Shown one piece after another: positions 7,458 through 15,701 of a DNA stretch of 45,553 bases. The stretch is from Alphaproteobacteria bacterium (GTDB taxonomy: Bacteria; Pseudomonadota; Alphaproteobacteria; CAAGCB01; CAG-977): contig CAAGEK010000018.1 of the NCBI GenBank assembly GCA_900768845.1, positions 1-45,553 on the forward strand, read 5' to 3'. Below the pieces are notes generated by a model that was not told the DNA's origin, made no database searches, and saw only the letters and a program-made list of their open reading frames with translations. Each line of letters opens with the position of its first letter. Positions within the stretch are counted from its first letter, which is position 1. The position numbers and the translations under genes were made by a program.

Positions 7458-8213
7458 ATGATTGTAAAACGGCAGGTTTGGTTTTCTCCCGCACGGCAGG
7501 AACGGACGTTACATCTGTACCTGCCCGACGATTACGCTTTTTCGGATGAACGCTACCCCGTCATGTATATGTTCGACGGGCATAATCTGTTTTTTGATTC
7601 GGATGCGACATACGGAAAAAGCTGGGGAATGAAAAATTTTCTGGATTATTGGGATAAAAAAATCATTGTCGCGGGTATCGAATGTTCTCACGAAGGCAAT
7701 GCAAGGTTGACGGAATATTGCCCGTACTATTGGAATTCCGGTTGGGCGGGCGAAGTGTTCGGAACGGGCGAAGACACCATGCGTTGGATGGTTGGCGAAC
7801 TCAAACCGCTGGTTGATTCCGAATACCGCACATGGCCGCACCGCGAAGCGACGGGAATAGGGGGAAGCAGCATGGGCGGATTGATGGCTCTGTACGCCGG
7901 TATTTGTCATAACGATGTTTATTCTAAAATGGCGTGTGTTTCTTCGGCGATTTCCTTTTGCGGACAGGAATTGCGCGATGCAATCGCTTCACACCCGCTG
8001 AATCCCGACAGCCGTTTTTTCCTCAGTTGGGGCGGCAGGGAAACAAGATCCGCCAAAGGCCGCGCCATTATGAAGTCGTGCAACAAGTCAATGAACGACC
8101 GTTTGTATAAAAAGGGATGCAGCCCCTATATGTTTTATCAGGCGGACGGAGGACATTGCGAAGCCGATTGGGAAAGACAAGTGCCTTTGTTTATGAATTG
8201 GCTGTGGAAATGA
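7458..8213 (+). CDS. esterase D-like alpha/beta hydrolase
   Basis: A 251-residue hydrolase of the PF00756 (putative esterase) type. The strands YPVMYMFDGHNLFF and KIIVAGIECS lead to the nucleophile elbow GIGGSSMGG (Ser within GxSxG). A late QADGGHCEADW supplies the likely catalytic His, and an Asp near DSRFFLSWGG is a candidate for the triad. There is no signal peptide. The open frame extends upstream to 7425, but the CGGAGG six bases before the ATG at 7458 fixes the start. It would hydrolyse carboxylic esters; the natural substrate is unknown. The MerR-type promoter suggests induction by a metal, thiol or aldehyde stress (inference). Confidence 0.8.
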   Translation: MIVKRQVWFSPARQERTLHLYLPDDYAFSDERYPVMYMFDGHNLFFDSDATYGKSWGMKNFLDYWDKKIIVAGIECSHEGNARLTEYCPYYWNSGWAGEVFGTGEDTMRWMVGELKPLVDSEYRTWPHREATGIGGSSMGGLMALYAGICHNDVYSKMACVSSAISFCGQELRDAIASHPLNPDSRFFLSWGGRETRSAKGRAIMKSCNKSMNDRLYKKGCSPYMFYQADGGHCEADWERQVPLFMNWLWK

Positions 8214-8229
8214 AAAAGTCGCGAAACTT

Positions 8230-9112
8230 TCAGGAAAGGGAAAAGCCTTTTTCATAAGCCGGCCAAGCTCCCGATTGCGTCGCGACGAAAGCGGCGGTCT
8301 TTACGGCGGCGCAATGCGCTTCCTCCTGTGTTTTTCCCGTCAGGATGTTGTAAATGAAAGCACCTGAAAAGGCGTCTCCCGCTCCGACGGTGTCTTTCAC
8401 CGTGACTTTCGGCGTTTGGAGAAGGGATTTTTTGCAAGAGGAATAAACCGCGCTGAATTTTTCTCCCGCCGTGAAAATCAGGTACTTTAAACCGTAACGG
8501 CGTAAGAGAGTACCGCAAACGTCGTCCGGATCGCCGGAAAGGTCGAACAGCGTTTTTAAAACTTCAAATTCTTCGTCATTCATTTTAAAAATATCGGCTC
8601 TTTCCAGAAATTGAGCCGTCAAGTCGCGTGAATAATACGTTCCGCGCAGGTTCGCGTCGAAAAAAAGCAAAGCTTTTTCAGATGCGCAAAGCAGTAATTC
8701 TTTAATGGCCGTCCTTGATGTTTCATGGCGTGAAGCAAGCGTTCCGAAACAAACGGCGTCGGCGTTTTTCAACAACGCTCCGGCTTCCGGAGTGGCGCAT
8801 AAATAATCCCAAGCAACGTTTTCCGTAATTTCATAAGAGGGAAGGCCGCCGTTTAAACGAACCGCGACACTGCCCGTCGGATGGTCGTTGCGCGAAATCA
8901 CCCCCTTTTATGCCTGCATTTTCCAATTCTTGAATGATTTCATCACCCGCACGGTCGTTTCCGATGGCACTGACGGCATATCCGTCCGCTCCCGATTGAA
9001 TCGCGTGATAGACAAAATTGACGGGAGCCCCTCCCGCCCGTTTTCCCGACGGCAACAAATCCCATAACAATTCTCCGATTCCGACGACGACGGGTTTTCG
9101 ATTTTTTTCCAT
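8230..9112 (-). pseudogene. PfkB-family sugar kinase (fructokinase-like), frameshifted
   Basis: Two overlapping minus-strand frames together encode one PfkB kinase of about 293 residues. The first part (from 9112) has VGIGELLWDLLPSGKRAGGA and NFVYHAIQSGADGYAVSAIG, the sugar-binding N-terminal half, and runs to LENAGIKGG. The second (to 8230) resumes VISRNDHPTGSVAVRL and ends with DTVGAGDAFSGAF, whose GAGD carries the catalytic Asp. The junction is a run of five G (minus strand, about 8904-8908). With four G the frames join as GIKGVISRNDHP. Either the gene is newly broken or this is a one-base homopolymer error. If read through, it would phosphorylate a sugar such as fructose with ATP. It is convergent with the esterase, 16 bases apart. 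Confidence 0.85.
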
Positions 9113-9262
9113 ACCGTTTCCCTTTGAACTTTCCTTTACCGACCGGATTCTAACACCGAAGCGTCGCGAATTAAACGCCTGAGGGTGTGGAAAAGGAGTT
9201 TGTTTTGTCCGGACAGGCTGATAAACTGTTTACATTCTTTATTTTCAATCGGAGCGGAACGG

Positions 9263-11788
9263 ATGGAAGCTGTTTTCCTTCTTATTTTTATCATTCTGGC
9301 ATTCAAGATCGCCGGTTTGCGCAAAGACGTCGATGAAATTCAAAAAAGTCTGGCGTTGATGGAAAAGATTTTGCTTCCGCTTGCCGACAAAGTTTCAAGG
9401 CTTCACGGCGAAACGGAGATATGTTCTTCCCCGCAAGCCGAACCGGCGGAATTAAAATCCGCAACCGTTCTTCCCGTTGCTCAAAAACCGCTTGAAAAGG
9501 TGGAAAAAAGGATGCCCGAACGCCAAACCCGCTCTTTCAAACCCGTTAAAACGGAAAAAACGGCGGAGAATTTTACATTTTTGGGGCAGAGCTTAACAGT
9601 TTGGATTGCCGCAATCGCGTTGATGTTGGGAGTGTTTTTTCTGGTCAAATACTCGGTTGAAAACGGATGGTTGGGGCCTTTGCCGCGTTTGTTCTTTTGC
9701 ACGCTTTTCGGAGCGGGGGCGATTTTCGGCGGAATCCGCTTGAACAAAAACGACAGGTTTGAAAACAGCGGCCGTATTTCCTGCGCCTTGACCGGAGCGG
9801 GCATCGCGGCATTGTATTTCGTATCTTACGCTTTGTCGCCGGAAATGTACCGGTTCGTTCCGGCGGGCGTCGCTTTTGCGTTGATGTGCCTGATAACGGC
9901 GGGAAGCGTCCGGCTGGCATTGGCATACGGAGGAACGCCGATAGCCTCGCTTGCCTTGGCGGGGGGGCTTCTTACGCCGTCGCTGACCGGAGGCGGGTTG
10001 GACGAACCCGTGTTCATGGCGGGATATTTGCTGGTCTTGTTCGTCGCTTTTTCCTTTGCGGCTCGTGCGGCGGCGTCTTTTTTGCTGATATGTTGCGCTC
10101 TTGGCGGCGTCGGCGCATGGATGCTTTTTTTACTGGCCGGTCATATTCGCGTGTATGATTCCTTTTGGTTGATTGCCTCACTCGTCGCGTTAAGCGTTTT
10201 CATATCCGGCGCGGTTGATTCGTTCGGTGAAAAAAGGGGAGGTTCGTTGAAAACGGCGTCGGCGGGATTTTGCCTGTTCTATGCCTTTTCTTTGTTGTGG
10301 AAAACGGATTTCGGAATCTTCGAATGGGCGATAATCGGCCTTTTGTTGTCCGGAATCCTCGTTCTGACATTCGTCAGGCCGGCGGAATATTTCAAACTTT
10401 TCATCGGGGCGCAGGCCGCTTCTTTGGTGATGATGTTTTTTTGGGAAACGTTCAATCTTGATTTGAAAACGTTCGTATTCGGCGCATTGAGCTTCATTTG
10501 TCTGGTTCCGTCCTATGCCGCTTTGTGGTTCAAAGGGCGGCGGGCGGTTTTTATCGGGTATCAGGCCGTATGCGCCCCTTTGATGTATGCCGCGCATTAT
10601 GTCTTGTTCAACGATAACGGCGTGTTGCCGTATGTCGGATTGACGGGAGGCATTCTGACGGTGTTGCCTTTGTTGCGCATTTACGCCGGTTCGGACGGAC
10701 GCACGGCGAAAGAGGCGGGGATGCTGGTTTTGTCTTCCGCGGCGTTGCTGACGATGGCTTTGGCTTCTTGGGTGAGCGATGATTTCATTCCTTTGTTCCT
10801 GTCCGTTGAAATATTGATTTTGGGCGCGATCCGGAAAACGGGCAAAGCGGAGCTTTTGGAACGGGGAATGCTTGCGTTGGCTTTGTTGTTTTTGGTGGCG
10901 ACGGCACGCGAGGCGGAATTTTCCGTTAAGCTTTTATTGTTCGGAGGACTGTTTAAAGAAGCGTTTTTCGCTCACTTTTTAACGCGGGCGTTTTTTGTTT
11001 CTTACGTTATCGTCCCTGCGGCGGCATTCGGCATATTGGCGAAACTGTCCAAAGGCGATTCCGTCGGTCAAGCGGCTTGCGCCGCGTCGGGATTTATCGG
11101 TTTTTCGGGGGCGTTCGCTTTTTATATGCTGGTCAAAATGAATTTCGATAAAACGGTTTGGGCGAAACCCGATTTTGCGGAACAGGCGTTTTTGACGAAC
11201 GTGTTGCTGGCGTTTTATGCGTGCGGCTTTTATGTTAAAAAATCGCGGGCTTGGGATGTTTTGTCCGCTTTGGGGCTTTGGAGGCTGATCGGTCTGTCCA
11301 TGGTGCTTTCGTCACCGTTTTTCTCTCCGGTCGAAACGTCGGGGGCGTCCGTTTGTTTCGCGTACGGTCTGCCGGCGGTTTTGGCGGGATGGTACGCGTT
11401 TAAAGATGTTGAAAAGCGCAAGTTCTTTTCGTTGCTCGGGTGTTTCTTGTCCTTTGTTTTCATGTCGGCTCTGCTGGCGGAAGCTCAGTTCGGAACGCTT
11501 CATATCAAAGATTTTTATTGGGACGGACAGGCCGTTTTCGCTTATTCGGCTTTGTGGCTGTTTTTGGGCATTGTGTGGTTGGGCGTCGCTTTTTACAATA
11601 AAGCGTTGGAAAAACCGGCTTTCGGTTTGATTTATCTGGTCGTCGCAAAGGTCTTTTTGTTTGATCTGTCGTCGTTGGACGGGATTTGGCGCATTGTTTC
11701 CCTTTTTGTTTTGGCAGGATGCTTGTTGGGAATCAGCCATTTTCACGCGAAATATTTTCGTTTGGCAAAAAACGGAGAGGGCGTATGA
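9263..11788 (+). CDS. DUF2339 polytopic membrane protein
   Basis: About 841 residues. An N-terminal helix (MEAVFLLIFIILAFKIAGL) and a short coiled coil (RKDVDEIQKSLALMEKILL) are followed by a charged linker to about residue 110. From FLGQSLTVWIAAIALMLGVF onward there are more than twenty hydrophobic segments in series. This architecture matches DUF2339, predicted inner-membrane proteins of unknown function. The frame is open from 9185, but GGAG (9251-9254) eight bases before the ATG at 9263 marks the start. The final codons overlap the next gene by four bases (ATGA), so the two are probably translationally coupled. The divergent PfkB gene starts 150 bp away. Confidence 0.85.
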   Translation: MEAVFLLIFIILAFKIAGLRKDVDEIQKSLALMEKILLPLADKVSRLHGETEICSSPQAEPAELKSATVLPVAQKPLEKVEKRMPERQTRSFKPVKTEKTAENFTFLGQSLTVWIAAIALMLGVFFLVKYSVENGWLGPLPRLFFCTLFGAGAIFGGIRLNKNDRFENSGRISCALTGAGIAALYFVSYALSPEMYRFVPAGVAFALMCLITAGSVRLALAYGGTPIASLALAGGLLTPSLTGGGLDEPVFMAGYLLVLFVAFSFAARAAASFLLICCALGGVGAWMLFLLAGHIRVYDSFWLIASLVALSVFISGAVDSFGEKRGGSLKTASAGFCLFYAFSLLWKTDFGIFEWAIIGLLLSGILVLTFVRPAEYFKLFIGAQAASLVMMFFWETFNLDLKTFVFGALSFICLVPSYAALWFKGRRAVFIGYQAVCAPLMYAAHYVLFNDNGVLPYVGLTGGILTVLPLLRIYAGSDGRTAKEAGMLVLSSAALLTMALASWVSDDFIPLFLSVEILILGAIRKTGKAELLERGMLALALLFLVATAREAEFSVKLLLFGGLFKEAFFAHFLTRAFFVSYVIVPAAAFGILAKLSKGDSVGQAACAASGFIGFSGAFAFYMLVKMNFDKTVWAKPDFAEQAFLTNVLLAFYACGFYVKKSRAWDVLSALGLWRLIGLSMVLSSPFFSPVETSGASVCFAYGLPAVLAGWYAFKDVEKRKFFSLLGCFLSFVFMSALLAEAQFGTLHIKDFYWDGQAVFAYSALWLFLGIVWLGVAFYNKALEKPAFGLIYLVVAKVFLFDLSSLDGIWRIVSLFVLAGCLLGISHFHAKYFRLAKNGEGV

Positions 11789-12840
11789 AAAAGCTTGTTT
11801 TTAGAAATCTTGAATTGTGTAAATGGCTTGTCGATGAAAAGGGAGCGAATGTTAATGAAAAAGATAAACGTGGGCAGACAGCTCTGATATATGCTACCCT
11901 TACAGGGCATCTTGACTTGTGTAAATGGTTTTGTGAAAAAATGATGACAGATAAAGATACAATCAGCCTCCGAATTGAAAAAGAGATCGATTTTACGACG
12001 GAAAAATATTGGAAAGGTTTTTGGGAAAGAACTAAATACAAGAATGGCACTGTTGGATTGGGTGTTTTCGGAGAAGATCCGGATTCAAAGTCAAAAATTT
12101 TAGCAGAAACTCACACTTTTTTATGGAGCGGAAAAACAGGAAATATTAAGGATTCATCTGTAGAACTCAATTTAAGCGTTCAAGAAAATGTTACAGAACA
12201 TGATAGAGCTTTTTATTTGATAGATAAAAATAGTGGAATCGAATTTTCGAGCGATACTTTAGTAAATGGATATAGATGGGAAAGAGTAAAGAATAGCGTT
12301 CTTTATCCGTTGATTGAGGAATACGGATTAGAAGAATATCGTAAAATGCAGGAAGCTTTTACCAAAAAAGCTTATACGATCGGCGGAATGATTGTTTTTC
12401 CGAGGAAAGACAATGCGCATAAAAAAGAATCCGTCAACTGTCAACGGGGGGCTGTTATCTCGGATCGTGTCGATCTGACGATTGAATGTATCAGACGGTA
12501 TTTTTTCGAAGAAACAAACCCGTTGTCAAAGATGTCAGATGTTTTAGAAAAGAACGGCGACTTTTTCCGGTTGTTCGGAACGGGATTTGACGGTTTTAAA
12601 GCTTATATCGACTTTTTCTTCTTAAACGACATTGTTTCGCTGGATTATAAAAAAGTCCGATCGTTTATCGGAACGAAAGAATTTTTAGAACAAGACGCTT
12701 TTTCAACATCCCCATTCTATCCGAAAAACAAAGAGGAATGGTTGCAATGGAAAAAGAACGCCGTCGATTTTATTGATAAACGCAACCAAAGAATCCTCAC
12801 CGCTTTGCGGGACGGCACGATAGAGAAAAGAAGAGCGTGA
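11785..12840 (+). CDS. short ankyrin segment fused to DUF6994-like domain
   Basis: 351 residues. The first about 50 (NLELCKWLVDEKGANVNEKD, then KRGQTALIYATLTGHLDLCK) are one and a half ankyrin repeats. From about residue 60 on is a single domain with DFTTEKYWKGFWERT, LWSGKTGN, SDTLVNGYRW, YTIGGMIVFPRK, DRVDLTIECIRRYF, FDGFKAYIDFFFLNDIVS and ending AVDFIDKRNQRI. That order resembles the DUF6994 family as I remember it; the function is unknown. GAGAGGG precedes the ATG, which overlaps the stop of the DUF2339 gene. The codon usage and base composition turn abruptly AT-rich here, so the gene was probably acquired and later coupled to its neighbour. Confidence 0.7.
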   Translation: MKKLVFRNLELCKWLVDEKGANVNEKDKRGQTALIYATLTGHLDLCKWFCEKMMTDKDTISLRIEKEIDFTTEKYWKGFWERTKYKNGTVGLGVFGEDPDSKSKILAETHTFLWSGKTGNIKDSSVELNLSVQENVTEHDRAFYLIDKNSGIEFSSDTLVNGYRWERVKNSVLYPLIEEYGLEEYRKMQEAFTKKAYTIGGMIVFPRKDNAHKKESVNCQRGAVISDRVDLTIECIRRYFFEETNPLSKMSDVLEKNGDFFRLFGTGFDGFKAYIDFFFLNDIVSLDYKKVRSFIGTKEFLEQDAFSTSPFYPKNKEEWLQWKKNAVDFIDKRNQRILTALRDGTIEKRRA

Positions 12841-12853
12841 ATACAACTATAAA

Positions 12854-12877
12854 ACAGGGCGGATTATTCCGCCCTGT
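12854..12877. terminator. bidirectional terminator hairpin
   Basis: ACAGGGCGGAATAATCCGCC then CTGT (minus sense): a ten-pair stem between the convergent genes ending at 12840 and 12864. It overlaps the stop codon of the HTH gene. The T tract is weak on both sides. Confidence 0.5.
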
Positions 12878-13094
12878 CTGTTGATACGTTTTTATTGATC
12901 CACTCGTCCAAATCGGCTTTGCGGTATCGGACGACTTTGCCCAATTTGACAAACGGCAAGCCGTATCGGTTCGTCATTCTCCAAACGGCAAGCGTGTTGA
13001 TTTTCACGCCGATATAAACGGCGGCGTCCCGCGGTGTCATCAATCCGGCGGGGGATATGTTGCAGGCTTCTTTAATCGGTGAGGCTTCTCTCAT
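12864..13094 (-). CDS. AlpA/excisionase-type HTH protein
   Basis: A 76-residue DNA-binding protein. LMTPRDAAVYIGVKINTLAV then WRMTNRYGLPFVKLGKVVRY and RKADLDEWI are the winged-helix MerR-like fold of excisionases and AlpA-type regulators. The frame is open to 13139, but GGGAG eight bases before the ATG at 13094 sets the start. Such genes usually sit beside an integrase. None is visible here, so this may be a leftover of an integrated element or a stand-alone regulator. Confidence 0.75.
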   Translation of the reverse strand: MREASPIKEACNISPAGLMTPRDAAVYIGVKINTLAVWRMTNRYGLPFVKLGKVVRYRKADLDEWINKNVSTDRAE

Positions 13095-13423
13095 ATTTTT
13101 TCTCCCGAACAAAAAGGAGAAAACGAAAAAAAAACGCATTTCTCCCTTCGTTCCATTTTAAAGGTTAGAAATGCGAGCAAAAAATTTTGGTCGTTGCTGA
13201 AAAGCATATTTATTAAAGCAAATTCATCGGCTTGAATCAATATCTCCGATGCTTGCCGAAGATTGTTTGTGATTGATGATGACAGGCTTGAAAAACGCGC
13301 CCGATTCATTGATAATCATTCTTGTTCATTGGCAGGAACAAAACGGAAATATAACGGTGCCCCAGCGGTGCCCCCGAGACGGTCGAAAGGAAAAACGAAA
13401 GGATTGTGCAAACAGTCCGATAA

Positions 13424-13449
13424 TAAAAAAAGCCTTGATTTCTCAAGGC
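13424..13449 (-). terminator. Rho-independent terminator
   Basis: On the minus strand GCCTTGA GAAA TCAAGGC is followed by seven T. It could end the operon whose last gene stops at 13631. Confidence 0.6.
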
Positions 13450-13453
13450 GTTA

Positions 13454-13545
13454 ATGGGGGGGGAATATGTCAACATTTCCTCTTTTTGTTGAAAATAAAT
13501 CAGATACATCTTAATAACTCCCCGCCACTCCGGTTTTATTAGCAG
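13454..13545 (+). repeat. dispersed repeat with poly-G start, copy 1
   Basis: About 90 bases beginning with a G8 run, then TTTCCTCTTTTTGTT, AGATACATCT, CTCC-CGCCACTC-GG and TTTTAT, in the same order as 32797-32885 with scattered mismatches. Both copies lie beside gene debris at the edges of accessory blocks. Confidence 0.7.
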
Positions 13546-13630
13546 TATTTTTAGACGATAACATTGTCGCTATTTTCGCCGGACTTTTAGCCGCTTATTT
13601 AAGCGTTTCTCAGAGAACGGCATATTATTC

Positions 13631-14032
13631 CTATCCAAATAACAATGTACTTTCCCAAAAGTTAATCTCATACTCTTTAACTAAGAAAATGCATGCACAA
13701 ACTTCTGCGACAAAAATGCAAAACACTTGATATCCGCAGTCCAATTTAAATCGAATCCATAAAGTGCTTTGATTCTTCCAAACCGTATAACGTCCTATAT
13801 TGCCATTTGCATAGTATGAAATGCCCCGCCCGATTATCAGACCGGTTTTTGCTCCGAACCAGAATAAAGCCGCACCGATGAAAAAAACGGTGTCAGTCAT
13901 CGGTGTTGACCAAAGCAACGCTTCAAAACAAAAAGTAATCAAATCGTATCCCGTCGGCAAAATCCAAAACCACAAAGAAAAAACAGACCGACTATTGTTT
14001 TCTTCCTGTTTATATCTATGCGAAGTAACCAT
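13631..14032 (-). CDS. small membrane protein, unknown
   Basis: 133 residues that I do not recognise. Hydrophobic segments lie at about residues 19-39 (SVFSLWFWILPTGYDLITF), 46-66 (DTVFFIGAALFWFGAKTG) and 100-120 (VFCIFVAEVCACIFLV), so it is probably an inner-membrane protein with three passes. AGGCAGGG precedes the ATG, 11 bases after the stop of the ankyrin gene. It is the last gene of the envelope operon that begins at 18854. Confidence 0.6.
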   Translation of the reverse strand: MVTSHRYKQEENNSRSVFSLWFWILPTGYDLITFCFEALLWSTPMTDTVFFIGAALFWFGAKTGLIIGRGISYYANGNIGRYTVWKNQSTLWIRFKLDCGYQVFCIFVAEVCACIFLVKEYEINFWESTLLFG

Positions 14033-14043
14033 TTTCCCTGCCT

Positions 14044-15087
14044 TTAAGAATCTTCATTGATTTCTTTCATCAATTTCCAATAACGCATATCTCCGATTAC
14101 CTTTTTATCCATCCTCAAAATATCGGCCAATGTTTCTCCGCTTTTTGAAGTTCCGCTGATTTTCGCACCATTCTTTTGCAGGAAAACAATCGTTTCAAGT
14201 TTTTGTCCGATTGTTCCGTGAGAGGCGGCATACATAACAGCACTTCTGCCGCGATCATCATTTTGATTGATTTTTGATCCTTTTGCGATCAAGGCTTGTA
14301 AAACAGAAGCCGGTTGATGAGCATATGCCGCAGCCATCAACGGAGTTTTACCGCTACGCCCTTTTCTCAATACAGATGCGTTTTTTTTCAACAAATAAGA
14401 TACTTGCGCCGGAGAGCCGTTTTCACATGCATAAATTAAGGCGGTTCTTCCCTCCATTATTTCTTCTATATCAATCCCTCGCTTTAACAATAAATCTAAA
14501 ATCTCAGTCGGACGATTTTGTTTTAAAGCGGTCAGAAAAAGCCCCGTTTTTTTCACATCGGCCTTATTCTGCAGTAAAAAGGCAATTTTTTTGTCGGATT
14601 TTTTTTCTCTCATGGCTTTTATCAAAGCCGTCTCTCCTTGCTTGTCCTTAGCGTTTATCCGGGCTCCGCGCTTCAGTAACAAGCGAGCAAAATTAAAATC
14701 GCCGTAATCCAAAACGGATCGAGCTAAAATCGAATTGCCGCGATTATCTAAGGCATTAGGATTCGCCCCGAAATTCAGCAACAAATCTGCCAACGGGATT
14801 TTATGATGAAGTACATAGAACAAAGCACTTCCTCCGACACTTGTCTTCTGTTCAACATTTGCCCGATATTCCAGCAATAATTTAACGACCGCTTGATTGC
14901 GCGTATTCAAAGCCGTTTCAAAAGCGGCATTCGGATTTGCTCCTTTGTCAAGGCTTTTGCGGATATCGTCTAAATCCTGATTTTTAACATAATCAATCAA
15001 GCAATGATCCTGCCCCTTGTTCCAAAAACATGGAGCTGCTTGAACCGGAAGAGCGATTAAGCAAAACAACAAAACATACTTTATCAT
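14044..15087 (-). CDS. exported ankyrin-repeat protein
   Basis: 347 residues. A signal peptide (MIKYVLLFCLIALPVQAAPC) exports it. Around eight ankyrin repeats follow, for example NKADVKKTGLFLTALKQNR and SGKTPLMAAAYAHQPASVLQ. Two Cys pairs near the mature N-terminus (APCF...DHC) could form a disulfide in the periplasm. The ATG overlaps the stop of the preceding lipoprotein gene by four bases (ATGA), so it is translationally coupled. It probably works with the envelope lipoproteins upstream (inference from the operon). Confidence 0.8.
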   Translation of the reverse strand: MIKYVLLFCLIALPVQAAPCFWNKGQDHCLIDYVKNQDLDDIRKSLDKGANPNAAFETALNTRNQAVVKLLLEYRANVEQKTSVGGSALFYVLHHKIPLADLLLNFGANPNALDNRGNSILARSVLDYGDFNFARLLLKRGARINAKDKQGETALIKAMREKKSDKKIAFLLQNKADVKKTGLFLTALKQNRPTEILDLLLKRGIDIEEIMEGRTALIYACENGSPAQVSYLLKKNASVLRKGRSGKTPLMAAAYAHQPASVLQALIAKGSKINQNDDRGRSAVMYAASHGTIGQKLETIVFLQKNGAKISGTSKSGETLADILRMDKKVIGDMRYWKLMKEINEDS

Positions 15088-15701
15088 TTTTTATCTCTTT
15101 TTGTTTGGCGGAAAATGCTATGAGCGAATTCGGCGGGCGTATTTTTGTGCTGTGTCGTTTTAAAAATTTCGGATACAGGCAGATTCGTCAATGCGGATAA
15201 AGCCGCCATATATTCTGTATCGCCCGATTTCAACGGATAAAAATTTTTCAAAGCGAAGGCTTTAATTTTCAAATCATTCAAATCCGCCCGTTTGTCAGGA
15301 GAATACATTTCCACATAATAAGAATCAGGCATATATTCAATCCAACGCCCTTGGGAAGTATACGTCATATCCATACCGGTCGGAACGGACAAAGAGGCGA
15401 TATTTACGCCTGTTGCTAATAACAGATCCCGCGTATTTGATGTTGCCAGATATTGCCGGTGTATGCCTTTTTGTAAAGGAACTTCCGTCGTTTTATAACC
15501 GTTTGCTTTCAAGACAACACTGGTATACAGCCCCCGTTCGATTTTTCCGCAAAAAGGAGTTTTTCCTATGTTTTTATCATTAACATAAATAAAAGCCGTC
15601 ACATTGGAATCGATGCAAACCGTTTGTATCAAATCGACATTGCTTAATACCGCGCAGGCATTCAGTGTCATACAGATTAAAGCAAATAAACTTTTTTTCA
15701 T
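15084..15701 (-). CDS. lipoprotein with PEGA-like domain
   Basis: 205 residues. MKKSLFALICMTLNACAVL is a lipoprotein signal with lipobox LNAC, so Cys16 is the expected lipidation site. Residues 30-75 (VTAFIYVNDKNIGKTPFCGK, then GLYTSVVLKANGYKT) follow the PEGA pattern: a beta unit with an xIYVNGxxxGxTP core. The C-terminal half is unrecognised. The gene overlaps its neighbours by four bases on both sides. PEGA domains are thought to bind surface or envelope structures. Confidence 0.7.
   Translation of the reverse strand: MKKSLFALICMTLNACAVLSNVDLIQTVCIDSNVTAFIYVNDKNIGKTPFCGKIERGLYTSVVLKANGYKTTEVPLQKGIHRQYLATSNTRDLLLATGVNIASLSVPTGMDMTYTSQGRWIEYMPDSYYVEMYSPDKRADLNDLKIKAFALKNFYPLKSGDTEYMAALSALTNLPVSEIFKTTQHKNTPAEFAHSIFRQTKRDKK

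Larger units (their letters stand above)
13145..13630. other. gene-poor stretch with repeat and terminator
   Basis: I find no convincing gene here. It holds the duplicated CGGTGCCCC words near 13355-13375, a terminator at 13424-13449, a G8 tract at 13455-13462, and the left copy of a repeat shared with 32797-32885. It is probably debris of an integrated element next to the excisionase-type gene. Confidence 0.5.

Noticed and set aside
9481..11746. Several minus-strand frames opposite the DUF2339 gene
   Set aside because: They mirror a long hydrophobic coding region and have no motifs or start signals.
12864..14032. Complete integrated phage or ICE
   Set aside because: There is an excisionase-type HTH gene and some repeats but no integrase, structural or conjugation genes.
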